From the NCBI GenBank assembly GCA_023415495.1, contig JAEZKK010000012.1, forward strand, positions 15,175-79,174: a stretch of DNA of 64,000 bases. Direction: 5' to 3'. Source of the stretch: Bacteroidota bacterium. Its GTDB lineage: Bacteria > Bacteroidota > Bacteroidia > Bacteroidales > P3. Under the pieces are notes generated by a model. The model was not told the origin of the DNA and did no database searches. It saw nothing but the letters and a program-made list of their open reading frames with translations. The position numbers and the translations under genes are program-made. Positions within the stretch are counted from its first letter, which is position 1; each line of letters begins with the position of its first letter. This document shows, in pieces, positions 24,925-34,303 of the stretch.

Positions 24925-24932
24925 CAAAGATA
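24925..24932 (-). promoter_or_regulatory. -7 promoter element for recN (TATCTTTG)
   Basis: Minus-strand TATCTTTG, a perfect TAnnTTTG, 29 bases before the ATG at 24895. It rules out the longer open frame as the translated form. Confidence 0.65.
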
Positions 24933-25011
24933 CAAAAATTATCCAATCCTAAATCAATAAAAACACTCAATAATATTGATTTTAAACTCCTGTATTCCAA
25001 TATAAAACAAA

Positions 25012-25178
25012 TAGAATCATATTTCAATCTCACATAATGCCATTAAATACTCAATATAATGCCATTAAATCAACGAAATAATGCCATTATTCTTGTGATA
25101 TAATGCCATTAAATGGGGGATATAATGGCATTATATTAAAATGTAATCAAATTCTATTAGTTTAAAACTTGATTCCAT
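25012..25178. repeat. Phased word array C: 13-nt palindromes on a 22-bp lattice
   Basis: Lattice points 25012, 25034, 25056, 25078, 25100, 25122, 25144 and 25166 are exactly 22 bp apart. They hold in order TAGAATCATATTT, ATAATGCCATTAA (twice), ATAATGCCATTAT, ATAATGCCATTAA, ATAATGGCATTAT, TAATCAAATTCTA and AACTTGATTCCAT. Spacers of 9 nt are unrelated. The core word is the same as in array B seven kilobases away. The array lies between the divergent recN and sbcD promoters. The flank 24933-25011 shows nothing else. Confidence 0.88.
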
Positions 25179-25204
25179 TAGTCTGCTCTTTGATAATATT
25201 TAGT

Positions 25205-25235
25205 TTTGATATGAATTAATTTTTCGCTTACTTTG
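25205..25235 (+). promoter_or_regulatory. Putative promoter for sbcD
   Basis: TTTG at 25205-25208 and TACTTTG at 25229-25235, separated by 20 bases, resemble the -33 and -7 elements of Bacteroidota promoters. The -7 element lacks one spacer base. It lies 26 bases before the ATG at 25262. Confidence 0.5.
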
Positions 25236-25261
25236 CATAGGATTTGGAAATTCAAAATACT

Positions 25262-26458
25262 ATGATAAAGATTTTACATACTGCTGATTGGCATCTGGGT
25301 CAGACCTTTTATAACTATGATAGGAAATGGGAACACAAGGCTTTTTTGGATTGGCTTATAGATAAAACCGCAGAAATTAAGGCTGACGTTCTGTTGATTT
25401 GCGGTGATGTTTTCGATAATCAAAATCCTTCTGCCGAAGCTCAAAGTCTTTACTATTCTTTCTTAAAGAAAATTACAGATATCAACCCAGAACTTCAGAT
25501 AATTATAATTGCAGGAAACCACGATTCAGCCTCAAGATTAGAAGCTCCAAATCCACTGCTTGAAACCATGAATATAACGGTAAAGGGTTTGATTAATAGG
25601 GACGAAAATGGGGAGATTGATTTTAATAATTTGATTATACCTCTAAGGAAAGGCGGTAATGTGTTGGCTGTTCCATATTTACGCCAAGGCGATTATCCAA
25701 GCTCTAAGGAATATGGACTTGGAGTTGAAAATATGTATAAGGAATTATACCAAAGGGTTAATAAGGATGAAAGACCTATAATTTCGCTCGGTCATCTCTA
25801 TGCAATAAATTCCTCTATCAACGAAAACGATAGGTCGGAAAGGATAATAATGGGAGGATTAGATTATATAAACTTAGATGTTTTTGATAATGAGATAGAT
25901 TATTTAGCTCTTGGGCATTTGCACCGTCATCAAAGAGTTGGTGGTAAGGAAAATTTCAGATATTCTGGCTCTCCCCTTCCAATGTCCTTTGCCGAAAAGA
26001 ATTATAAGCATGGAGTAGTTTTGGTTAATTATGATAAGGAGGCAGAGATTGAATTTATCCCCTATCCTTCTCCTATTGAGTTGATTTCTATACCTGATAG
26101 GCCCCAAGAATTGGAAGAAGTATTGGAAGCAATTAATACCCTACCCGAAGGAAAAGTAGATGAGATGACTTCTTTTTTGGAAATAAAGGTTTTGATTACT
26201 GAGGTAAATCCAGAAATGAGGATTAGCATTGAGAATGCTTTGAAAAACAAGAAGATTAAGCTTTGTAGAATTGAGTCAATCCACCCTAAGAGGGATAATA
26301 ATAGCGAAGGGAAAGAGCCGCTTAGTCAAGACTTAAGGAGTATTGAACCTATGGAGATGGCTTTGAGTTATTATAAAAAATTATATGATAATGAAATGCC
26401 AGAGGACTTAGAAAAAATGCTTAGAGATTTAGTAATAAAAACCAAAGAGGAAATTTAG
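25262..26458 (+). CDS. sbcD: Nuclease SbcCD subunit D
   Basis: The start at 25262 (ATG, MIKILHTADWHLGQ) is preferred over a TTG six codons earlier because it gives the normal N-terminus. The 398-residue protein is a Mre11-type metallophosphoesterase. Its phosphoesterase motifs are all visible: TADWHLG, LICGDVFDNQNPS, IAGNHDS, SLGHLYA and LALGHLHRHQ. With SbcC it cleaves DNA hairpins and processes double-strand breaks. It lies two bases before sbcC, forming an operon, divergent from recN, so two repair systems share one intergenic gap. Confidence 0.93.
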   Translation: MIKILHTADWHLGQTFYNYDRKWEHKAFLDWLIDKTAEIKADVLLICGDVFDNQNPSAEAQSLYYSFLKKITDINPELQIIIIAGNHDSASRLEAPNPLLETMNITVKGLINRDENGEIDFNNLIIPLRKGGNVLAVPYLRQGDYPSSKEYGLGVENMYKELYQRVNKDERPIISLGHLYAINSSINENDRSERIIMGGLDYINLDVFDNEIDYLALGHLHRHQRVGGKENFRYSGSPLPMSFAEKNYKHGVVLVNYDKEAEIEFIPYPSPIELISIPDRPQELEEVLEAINTLPEGKVDEMTSFLEIKVLITEVNPEMRISIENALKNKKIKLCRIESIHPKRDNNSEGKEPLSQDLRSIEPMEMALSYYKKLYDNEMPEDLEKMLRDLVIKTKEEI

Positions 26459-26460
26459 AA

Positions 26461-29400
26461 ATGAAAATATTAGCAATTAGAGGTAAGAACTTAGCATCTC
26501 TTGAGGATGAATTTGAGATAGATTTCCAAAAAGAGCCCCTCCTCTCCTCTGGAATTTATGCTATCACCGGCAGTACAGGAGCTGGGAAATCTACAATACT
26601 TGACGCAATATGTCTTGCTTTATTTTGTAAGACTCCTCGCTTTCAAAACATCTCGGAAGTTGAGATGGTCAAGGATGTTGGAGATAATAAAATCAATCAA
26701 ACAGATATTAGGAATATTCTAAGAAGAGGCGCTGGATTTGGATATGCAGAAGTTGATTTTCTTTCGCTTAGCAATGAAAGGTATCGTTCAAGATGGGGTG
26801 TTAGAAGAGGGAGGGATAATGCTAAAAGTGCTTTACAGAAATATAGTTTTTCTCTAATTAATTTAGATACTAAGTATCAAGAGCAGGGAAGAAATACAGA
26901 ATTGATTTCAAAGGTAAGTGAGTTGATTGGGCTTAGTTTCGACCAGTTTAAAAGAGCAGTTATGCTTGCTCAAGGCGACTTTTCTACATTTCTAAAATCG
27001 AAAAACAACGAGAAAGCTGAATTATTGGAAAAGCTTACGGGAACAGAAATCTATTCTATAATATCTAAGAAGATTTATGAGAACTACAAGTGTGCTGAAA
27101 ATGAGATTAACCTGATTAATGAAAGACTTAAAAGTATTAATATACTTGAAAAAGACGATTATGAGGCTTTAAAAATATGTAAATCGGAATTAGAAAATAA
27201 GATTAAAGTAATTGAGAATGAGCTTAGCATAATTAAAGAAAAGAAAGCTTGGATTGAGGAAAATCGAATTAGGGAAGAGAGGATGAGGCAAGCAATTGCA
27301 GAAAATGAAATTGCTGAAAAGGATTTCTTAGATGCAGGACCAAGATATGAATTTTTGAATTTAGTTGAAGGAGTTCAAGAGATTAGGGATGAATTTAATA
27401 ATAACCTTAATAATAAAAAGAATTTATCTCAATATAATGAGAGTTTATTGAATTTCAATAAGGAATTAAGCTCTAAGAAAGAGGAGTTGGAATTAAAAAC
27501 CAAGGAATTAGATTCAATAAATCAAGAGTTTAGGGAATTGGAAGAAGAGTTTAGCAAGGTTTCTGTTGAGATAAAAAAAGCAAGGGAAACAGATATTAAT
27601 ATTAAAAATGAGAACAAGGAATATTTGTCTATATTAGAAAATCTTAAGCTAAATCAAAATAGAGAAAAAGAGTATTTGCTTAGTATAGAAAAAGATTCTA
27701 AAAGCATTGAGGAAAAGAATATTGAATTAGATAAAATAAAAACTTGGTTTGAAAAAAGCATTACTTATCAACCAATAATAGAAAATTTCAATTCTATTCT
27801 TTCTAATGTTAGAAATCTAAGTCAAAGCAAGAAGAATATAGATTCCTTTTCAGAGTCTTTAAATACGAGCAATGATTTATTAGATATTAAAACAAGACAA
27901 CTTGAAGAGAAAAAATTGGAAGAGAAAGAGTTGAATAATATTCTTCCAACTGAGGTAATAGAATTAAGAAAGAAATTACTGCCATTTCAGCCCTGCCCTG
28001 TTTGTGGTAGTTTGGAACATCCTTTTGATAATATCACCTCCCAAAGTCTTGATGAAAAAACTCTTATCTCCAAAAAAGAAGGGATTAAATCAGAGATTAA
28101 TAGTATTGAAAAAGAGATTAATGCAATTAAAACTAAGATAATTGAACTTAAGACAAGGATTGAGGAAAACACTAATAGTTTTAATGAAAACAATTCAAGA
28201 GTTTCCACTCAATTATCTGTAATTGAGAATTGGACATTGGATAATATTGAAGAGAAACTAAATATTTTCAAAGCCCAATGGGATAAAAAGGTTAGTGAAA
28301 AAGATAGCGTTAATAAGGAAATTACAGAGCTAAATCTAAGAGCTTCAAATTCTAAACAAGGATTGCTTGAAATTCAAAATACATTAAAGGATATCGAGAG
28401 GAATGAAGAGATTAAAAAGCTTTATTTGAATACACTTAAAGAGGAAAGAAAGAAAATTTTAGAGGGAAGGGATGCTGATGAAATTGAGAATGAGTTTAAA
28501 AAGAATATTGAAAAGAAGAAGAAAACTCTTGAGGGATTAAATAAGGGAAAAGAGGATATAAATAATAAGATAAGTACAATTCAAGGGAATATAAATCAGA
28601 TTAGCTCAAATATTGAGATAAGTAATAATATTATTGAGTCAACAAATTCCAATATTCTTTTATTTTTAGGCAGCAGAGAGGATAATCTGAAATTCTCAGA
28701 TTTAGAAAAACTTATGGAAAACTCTCCTGCTTGGATTAAGGTTGAAAGAGATAAATTGGATAGTATTAGAAATATAAGGAATTCAAGCATTGAGATTCTT
28801 AAAGAAAGGAAGAATTTGGTTGATGAGCATAGAAAATCTGATAAAAAACCTATGGGAAATGAGGATGAAAGAGATTTATCTATTCTTTTTGAAGAAAAAA
28901 CCAATGAAAAGACTGATGGTGCAAATATTTTAAGCGATATTACCCTTAAGATTAAAACAAATGATGAGAATATTAAAACTCAGGAAAAGATTCTAAAGGA
29001 AAAAGATATTAAAGATAGGATTTACACTAATTGGGCAAAGTTAAACAAGCTATTTGGTTCAGCTCAAGGTGATAAATTTAAGGTAATTGCCCAAGGATAC
29101 ACATTGGATTTACTTTTAGATTACTCTAATTACCATCTCTCTTCGCTTAGCTCTCGTTATATATTGCAAAGGGTTTCAGAGGGTAGCTTAGCCCTTGAGG
29201 TAATTGATAAAGATATGCTTGAAGAGGTTCGTTCTGTTCATTCTCTCTCAGGTGGGGAATCTTTTTTAATCTCTCTGGCTTTGGCTCTTGGGCTTTCATC
29301 CCTTTCCTCCAACCAAATGAGGATTGAATCTTTATTTATCGACGAAGGCTTTGGCTCCTTAGATGCCGATACCCTAAGAATAGCAATGGATACCTTGGAA

Positions 29401-29529
29401 CATTTACAAACCTCACAAGGAAGAAAGATAGGAGTAATATCTCACGTAGGAGAAATGACAGAAAGAATTTCTACACAAATAAAAGTAATCAAGGACAGAA
29501 ACGGTCGCAGCAGAATAGAGATAGTATAA
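26461..29529 (+). CDS. sbcC: Nuclease SbcCD subunit C
   Basis: The 1022-residue Rad50-type ATPase begins MKILAIRGKNLASLEDEFEI with Walker A ITGSTGAGKSTILDAI at about 35-50. Two very long Lys/Glu/Asn-rich coiled coils flank the zinc hook CPVC (Cys512 and Cys515). The C-terminus carries HSLSGGESFLISLALALGLS and the LFIDEGFGSLD Walker B. The protein is complete and slightly short for the family. It is co-transcribed with sbcD and stops one base before the end of the convergent T9SS gene. Confidence 0.93.
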   Translation: MKILAIRGKNLASLEDEFEIDFQKEPLLSSGIYAITGSTGAGKSTILDAICLALFCKTPRFQNISEVEMVKDVGDNKINQTDIRNILRRGAGFGYAEVDFLSLSNERYRSRWGVRRGRDNAKSALQKYSFSLINLDTKYQEQGRNTELISKVSELIGLSFDQFKRAVMLAQGDFSTFLKSKNNEKAELLEKLTGTEIYSIISKKIYENYKCAENEINLINERLKSINILEKDDYEALKICKSELENKIKVIENELSIIKEKKAWIEENRIREERMRQAIAENEIAEKDFLDAGPRYEFLNLVEGVQEIRDEFNNNLNNKKNLSQYNESLLNFNKELSSKKEELELKTKELDSINQEFRELEEEFSKVSVEIKKARETDINIKNENKEYLSILENLKLNQNREKEYLLSIEKDSKSIEEKNIELDKIKTWFEKSITYQPIIENFNSILSNVRNLSQSKKNIDSFSESLNTSNDLLDIKTRQLEEKKLEEKELNNILPTEVIELRKKLLPFQPCPVCGSLEHPFDNITSQSLDEKTLISKKEGIKSEINSIEKEINAIKTKIIELKTRIEENTNSFNENNSRVSTQLSVIENWTLDNIEEKLNIFKAQWDKKVSEKDSVNKEITELNLRASNSKQGLLEIQNTLKDIERNEEIKKLYLNTLKEERKKILEGRDADEIENEFKKNIEKKKKTLEGLNKGKEDINNKISTIQGNINQISSNIEISNNIIESTNSNILLFLGSREDNLKFSDLEKLMENSPAWIKVERDKLDSIRNIRNSSIEILKERKNLVDEHRKSDKKPMGNEDERDLSILFEEKTNEKTDGANILSDITLKIKTNDENIKTQEKILKEKDIKDRIYTNWAKLNKLFGSAQGDKFKVIAQGYTLDLLLDYSNYHLSSLSSRYILQRVSEGSLALEVIDKDMLEEVRSVHSLSGGESFLISLALALGLSSLSSNQMRIESLFIDEGFGSLDADTLRIAMDTLEHLQTSQGRKIGVISHVGEMTERISTQIKVIKDRNGRSRIEIV

Positions 29530-29530
29530 T

Positions 29531-30511
29531 TTATTCCTTAATAAACTTCCTATGAATTACTCCTTTCTCTGTTTTTAATTCAATTATATACATTCCCTTG
29601 TTTAAGGCGGATATATCAATAGTTTTATTCGTAGTATTTATCTTTTCTTTATAAACCCTTTGCCCAAGTGAATTCAATATCTCTATTGAGTTAATAATAA
29701 ATTGAGAGTTTATATTTATCTCTTTACTGCTTGGATTAGGATAAATCTCAACACTTCTATCAAATCCTACCTCTGAGAGAGAACTTGTTGCTATTTTAAG
29801 GATTGGAAAAACATACATTTCGTAAGGTACTTCCATTGTGTCATGCCACATAGTATGTTCTTTCTCCATAAGCGCCTGAAGTATAGGTTTCCAATTTCCT
29901 GCATTATCTCCTACCAAAACAGGAAATTCTCTAACACCACCGTTACAATCTTCTAAATCTTTACATACTGCCCGAAATGAAAAAGGTTCATGAGACCCAA
30001 CATAGTTTTTTTCGACAAAAGTAATTCCAACATAAAAGACTGGACTTATTACAGTAACTATACTATCAAACAAGGCTTCTATATATCTTCCTGTCCAAGA
30101 ATAATATTGTTGTTGGAAATGATATATTTTAGGTATCATTGTATCATATCTTACTTGAGCAAGTACATTATTTAGGGAAGAGTCTCTAATTTGTAAATAT
30201 AATGGATGCGGCAAATCCACTGGATTGGCTGGTCTGGTATCATGTACGAATGCAGCAATTCCTCTAATAGATATTGCAGAATCAATATAAAACGGTTGAG
30301 CTATAATAGTTTTATCAGGGAAAGGATCACAATTCCAATGCATTCCATAATGTTGATCGAAATCGTTTGTATCATAGCAACCACTTGCCATATAACGAGG
30401 AAAAAGATAATCATCAAGATATAAAGGTCTTTGACCTGATTGTCCTATTGCAGTTAAACAACTTATTGTTGCTAATACTGCTATTATTATGTTTTTCATA
30501 TTTAGTTGCAT
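29531..30511 (-). CDS. Secreted protein with T9SS type A sorting domain
   Basis: The product is up to 326 residues long; a start four codons later (30499, MKNIIIAVL) is equally plausible. A signal peptide ends near TAIGQ. The central 220 residues are unrecognised, with several cysteines (SGCYDTNDFDQHYGMHWNC, CKDLEDCNGG). The last 75 residues are a typical type A sorting domain: VEIYPNPSS, then IEILNSLGQRVYKEKI, ISALNKGMYIIELKT and a basic tail. The protein is therefore probably exported through the type IX system and surface-anchored or released. A minus-strand -7 element lies at 30796, giving a long leader if used. Confidence 0.8.
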   Translation of the reverse strand: MQLNMKNIIIAVLATISCLTAIGQSGQRPLYLDDYLFPRYMASGCYDTNDFDQHYGMHWNCDPFPDKTIIAQPFYIDSAISIRGIAAFVHDTRPANPVDLPHPLYLQIRDSSLNNVLAQVRYDTMIPKIYHFQQQYYSWTGRYIEALFDSIVTVISPVFYVGITFVEKNYVGSHEPFSFRAVCKDLEDCNGGVREFPVLVGDNAGNWKPILQALMEKEHTMWHDTMEVPYEMYVFPILKIATSSLSEVGFDRSVEIYPNPSSKEININSQFIINSIEILNSLGQRVYKEKINTTNKTIDISALNKGMYIIELKTEKGVIHRKFIKE

Positions 30512-30795
30512 AGTTATTGCTTTTTTAATTCATTAATTCTAAAAATATATTTTAAAGCGTTTGGTTTATCTTCAATTTAATGATAAAGCAAACGCTAAAT
30601 CGTTACGAATTTATTTTTGCAGATAAAATAGATTGAAAGATTAATATATAGGTTTAATGAATGTTTTTTGCTTTGGAATATGTGCAAGAGATTTTGCAAT
30701 AGAATAGTTAGTACTATTACGAAAGTAATGGTACAAAGGTTTTGCAAGAATGGATAAATAAATGACAGCATATCAATACTGTTTTAATTATTTGG

Positions 30796-30803
30796 CAAAG
30801 ATA
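30796..30803 (-). promoter_or_regulatory. Possible -7 promoter element (TATCTTTG)
   Basis: Perfect minus-strand TAnnTTTG, but 284 bases before the gene ending at 29531, so either the 5' leader is long or this is fortuitous. Nothing else is recognised in 30512-30795. Confidence 0.35.
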
Positions 30804-30866
30804 GTATGTTTTTTTACTTAATACAAGTAAAAACGTAAAAAAGTTATTATTAATTCTGGAAAAATG

Positions 30867-30921
30867 TAATCAGAAAACAATTAATTCTAATCTGAATACA
30901 TTTTATTGTAATTTGATTCCA
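30867..30921. repeat. Short phased word array H on a 21-bp lattice
   Basis: TAATCAGAAAAC starts at 30867, TAATCTGAATAC at 30888 and TAATTTGATTCCA at 30909, spaced 21 bp. The third word is the one seen at the end of array B and in array D. The array lies between the possible promoter at 30796 and the terminator at 30953-30984. Confidence 0.5.
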
Positions 30922-30952
30922 TTTTGAAAATACTTAATTATAATTTATTGAA

Positions 30953-30984
30953 ATAAAAAAGGGGACTTAAATGAATAAGTCCCC
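30953..30984 (-). terminator. Intrinsic terminator of the haemagglutinin-like gene
   Basis: On the minus strand GGGGACTTA and TAAGTCCCC form a 9-10 bp stem (30961-30984) followed by a run of T residues. Confidence 0.85.
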
Positions 30985-31010
30985 TAATTGGTTTTATACT
31001 AATTGTATAA

Positions 31011-32339
31011 TTATTTCTTAATCAATTTAGATGAAGTTACTTGTCCATTATTAATTAATTGTACTGTGTAAACTCCTGGGTTAAGATTAGAAATTGAAAT
31101 GCTTTGGTTGTCGCTCTTTACATTATCTTGTAAAACAACTCTACCAATTGCATCATAGATATTTAATTTAGCACCTTGAGCACCTGAGATATTGAATAAA
31201 TCATTTGCTGGGTTAGGGTAAATACTATAATTATTAGTTTCAATATTATTGATTCCAGACACCTGTCCTAAGAATTTGATATTATCAACCAAACCGACGA
31301 AAGCATCAGTTGAATTTAAGATAAATGCAATAAAAACATCTTGTCCATCATAAGCAGAAAGATCAATTGTATGTGTTGTGAAAGCACCAGGAACTGAAGC
31401 CTCAGACCATAATGTTGTAGTAAAAGCAGATTTGTCTTTAGTTGTAGTTGATATTTTTACTGCCATGCTTTCTAAGTATGAAGGATCTTTAGATTTAACA
31501 TCGAATTGAAGATAATTTCCAGCAGTTAAATTCATCATAGGAGTAATCATCCATCTGTCAGCAGGTGTAACAGTAGTAAACCAAGAAGGAGCTCCAGCAT
31601 AGTATTCAACACCATCAAATGAAATTACATTCCAACCATCGTTAAATAAGCCAGAGATATTAGCATCTACAGTATTTTGATCATTATAAATAGTGAAAAC
31701 ATTTGGCATTTGTCCGTCTTGGAAATCCCAAGTAACTGTAGGATCTGGTAAATTAGAGTTTACAATATTAATAGCAACAGTATCTCCACTTCCAACCATT
31801 GAAAGACTGAAATTATAAATAAAGCCATCAGATAATACTAAATCGTTACCTCTTCCGCCTCCAGCAATCCACATTCTGTCTCCAGGAGTTGGATTAGTAA
31901 CTACCCAGTCAATTGTTCCAACAGGTACATCAAGTGTAACACTTGAACTAAGAACTATATTAGTTGTAGTTAAAGCTCCATCTGCATTTGTAGGAATTTT
32001 ATATTCAAACTCAGCATAAACAGTAGCATCAACATCTCCAGAATCTGTTAAAGCACCAATTGCAGGTATTGTAGTACCATAAGCTGTAGCATCAGCATCC
32101 ATTAATAATTGGTATCCTGTACCGTCTCCCCATATATCTCCTGCAGTTAATACAATTCTAGAATGGCCAGCTGGGATTGGATCTTTAGGTGTAGATACTT
32201 TAACTGTTGTAGGAATGTGGTTAGGGTTTACCACTTGTTTTTGTCCTTCAGCTACAGAATTAGATCTGCTGCTCACTACTTGGGAATTAGCTATTCCAAA
32301 GCAAAGAACCATTCCGATAAAAAATAAACTTTTTTTCAT
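31011..32339 (-). CDS. Gingipain haemagglutinin-like secreted protein with T9SS domain
   Basis: The 442-residue protein has a signal peptide (1-19, ending GIANSQ). Residues about 45-190 resemble the DUF2436 module of Porphyromonas gingipains and HagA (VLTAGDIWGDGTGYQLLMDA, PGDRMWIAGGGRGNDLVLSD). Residues about 205-355 resemble the cleaved-adhesin module (WNVISFDG, PADRWMITPMMNLTAGNYLQ, DVFIAFILNSTDAFVGLVDN). A type A T9SS sorting domain ends the protein (YSIYPNPANDLFNISG through SSKLIKK). No protease domain is present, so it is an adhesin-like surface protein rather than a gingipain. A strong terminator follows and a -7 promoter element precedes it at 32404. Confidence 0.85.
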   Translation of the reverse strand: MKKSLFFIGMVLCFGIANSQVVSSRSNSVAEGQKQVVNPNHIPTTVKVSTPKDPIPAGHSRIVLTAGDIWGDGTGYQLLMDADATAYGTTIPAIGALTDSGDVDATVYAEFEYKIPTNADGALTTTNIVLSSSVTLDVPVGTIDWVVTNPTPGDRMWIAGGGRGNDLVLSDGFIYNFSLSMVGSGDTVAINIVNSNLPDPTVTWDFQDGQMPNVFTIYNDQNTVDANISGLFNDGWNVISFDGVEYYAGAPSWFTTVTPADRWMITPMMNLTAGNYLQFDVKSKDPSYLESMAVKISTTTKDKSAFTTTLWSEASVPGAFTTHTIDLSAYDGQDVFIAFILNSTDAFVGLVDNIKFLGQVSGINNIETNNYSIYPNPANDLFNISGAQGAKLNIYDAIGRVVLQDNVKSDNQSISISNLNPGVYTVQLINNGQVTSSKLIKK

Positions 32340-32403
32340 GTGTTTTTGTTTTTTTATCCAATTTTTATCTTGGATTTGATTAATTAATGTTTAATTCTAT
32401 TGG

Positions 32404-32411
32404 CAAATATA
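32404..32411 (-). promoter_or_regulatory. -7 promoter element (TATATTTG)
   Basis: Perfect minus-strand TAnnTTTG, 64 bases before the start of the haemagglutinin-like gene. Confidence 0.6.
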
Positions 32412-32530
32412 GGAGTTTTTTTAATACCAAAATCACTTTTCTCTTTTTTTTTGTTTATTTATTATTTTCATTATATTCTTATTGAAATTTAATCTCTAAT
32501 TTTTCCTTTTTCTAATATGATTATAATAAG

Positions 32531-32538
32531 TATCTTTG
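32531..32538 (+). promoter_or_regulatory. -7 promoter element for the SulP gene (TATCTTTG)
   Basis: Perfect TAnnTTTG match, 26 bases before the ATG at 32565. It lies inside the open frame that begins at 32517, so the first 16 codons of that frame are not translated. Confidence 0.65.
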
Positions 32539-32564
32539 CAGATAATTTCTATCAAATTACTTTT

Positions 32565-34292
32565 ATGGCAAAATTCGATATAAGAGAGGTTTTTCAACCA
32601 AAATTATTTACGATGATTCAAAATCGTAGCATTACTAAAAAGTCTTTAATATCTGATATTATTGCAGGAGTTATAGTTGGTGTTGTTGCTATACCTCTTG
32701 CAATTGCATTTGGTATTGCATCAGGTGTTAGTCCTCAGCAAGGTTTAATAACTGCAATTATAGCAGGATTTATTATTTCTTTTCTTGGAGGTTCAAGTGT
32801 TCAGATTGGAGGTCCAACAGGTGCTTTTATTGTAATTATTGCAGGGATAATTTCTCAGTTTGGTTTTACTGGACTAATAATAGCTACTGTTTTAGCGGGG
32901 ATAATATTAGTAATAATGGGGCTTTTAAAGCTTGGAGATGTAATTAAGTTTATGCCCTACCCTATTATTGTAGGATTTACTTCTGGTATTGCACTTGTGA
33001 TTTTCTCCACACAAATAAAAGATTTTTTTGGACTAACTGCAGTAGATGGGAGTGATTTAGTTGTACCTTCTGAATTTATTGATAAATGGGTGGTTTATTT
33101 CAAGAATTTCTCAACAATTAACCCTTGGGCTACATTAATTGCAGTTGTAACTCTTATTATTGGTTTTACTTGGCAAAAAATTAATAAGGTTATTCCGGGT
33201 AGTTTAATAGCTATTATTCTTTGTACAGTATTAAGTATTGTATTAAAGAATTATTTTGGAATTGAGCTTACAACTATTGGAAGTAAATATCCAGAGCTTG
33301 CTGGAGGTTCTCCTCTTCCTAAGCCTATTGCTCCAGAACTTAATATGACAACAATACGACTATTACTTTCGCCAGCTTTTACAATTGCAATGCTTTGCGC
33401 AATTGAATCCCTGCTTTCTGCTATGGTTGCTGATGGTGTTATAGGGAAAAAACATAACTCAAATACAGAATTAATTGCACAAGGTGCTGCAAATATATTT
33501 GTTCCTTTTTTTGGAGGAATACCAGCAACAGGAGCAATAGCAAGAACCATGGCTAATATTAATAATGGTGGTCGTAGCCCAATTGCAGGTATAACTCATT
33601 CAATATTCTTACTTTTAATTTATCTATTTCTAATGCCACTTGCTTCACATATTCCTTTTGCATGTCTTGCTGGAATATTAGTTATTGTTGCATATAATAT
33701 GAGTGAATGGCGTTCATTTAAATCTATCCTTAAAGATCCAAAGAGTGATGTAGTTGTTTTATTATTAACCTTCTTTCTAACTGTTGTTTTTGACCTTACA
33801 ATAGCAATAGAAGTAGGACTCCTTTTAGCTGCAATTTTGTTTATTAAGAGAGTTATGGATACTTCTGGAATCAAGGTTGTGGAGAATGAAATTGCAAGAA
33901 CAGAGGATAGGGAAAATACTGATGTTGAGTTAGAGAAGATAAATAAGAATATTGAGATATTTGAAATAGATGGACCTTTCTTCTTTGGTTTAGCAAATAC
34001 TTTTGATGATATTAGCTTATCTACTAAAACACATAAACCAATTATAAGAATTATTAGAATGAGAAAAGTGCCTTTTATTGATTCAACAGGTATAAAAAAT
34101 TTAAAATCACTTTGCAAGCGTTCTAAAAAAGAAAAAATACAGGTTATTTTATCAGGGGTTACTCGAGATGTTTATGATACCTTAGATAAATCAGGTTTTA
34201 TTGAAAGTTTTGGGAGAGAATTTGTATTTGATCATATTTCAAAAGCATTAGATAAGGCGGAAGATATTATTGAGAAAACAAATAAAAATTAG
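32565..34292 (+). CDS. SulP-family anion transporter with STAS domain
   Basis: The start is set at 32565 (MAKFDIREVFQPKL) because the promoter element at 32531 lies downstream of the earlier in-frame ATG. The 575-residue protein has about a dozen membrane segments. SulP motifs include SDIIAGVIVGVVAIPLAIAF, GGSSVQIGGPTGAFIV and GGIPATGAIARTMANI. A cytoplasmic STAS domain covers the last 120 residues (IFEIDGPFFFGLANTFDD, VPFIDSTGIKNL). Members carry sulfate, bicarbonate or dicarboxylates; the substrate is not evident. The BtuC-like gene starts 11 bases later. Confidence 0.9.
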   Translation: MAKFDIREVFQPKLFTMIQNRSITKKSLISDIIAGVIVGVVAIPLAIAFGIASGVSPQQGLITAIIAGFIISFLGGSSVQIGGPTGAFIVIIAGIISQFGFTGLIIATVLAGIILVIMGLLKLGDVIKFMPYPIIVGFTSGIALVIFSTQIKDFFGLTAVDGSDLVVPSEFIDKWVVYFKNFSTINPWATLIAVVTLIIGFTWQKINKVIPGSLIAIILCTVLSIVLKNYFGIELTTIGSKYPELAGGSPLPKPIAPELNMTTIRLLLSPAFTIAMLCAIESLLSAMVADGVIGKKHNSNTELIAQGAANIFVPFFGGIPATGAIARTMANINNGGRSPIAGITHSIFLLLIYLFLMPLASHIPFACLAGILVIVAYNMSEWRSFKSILKDPKSDVVVLLLTFFLTVVFDLTIAIEVGLLLAAILFIKRVMDTSGIKVVENEIARTEDRENTDVELEKINKNIEIFEIDGPFFFGLANTFDDISLSTKTHKPIIRIIRMRKVPFIDSTGIKNLKSLCKRSKKEKIQVILSGVTRDVYDTLDKSGFIESFGREFVFDHISKALDKAEDIIEKTNKN

Positions 34293-34303
34293 AATTTCTA
34301 ATT

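Noticed and set aside
24896..25033. 46-residue N-terminal extension of RecN
   Set aside because: It lies upstream of a perfect promoter element and does not resemble RecN.
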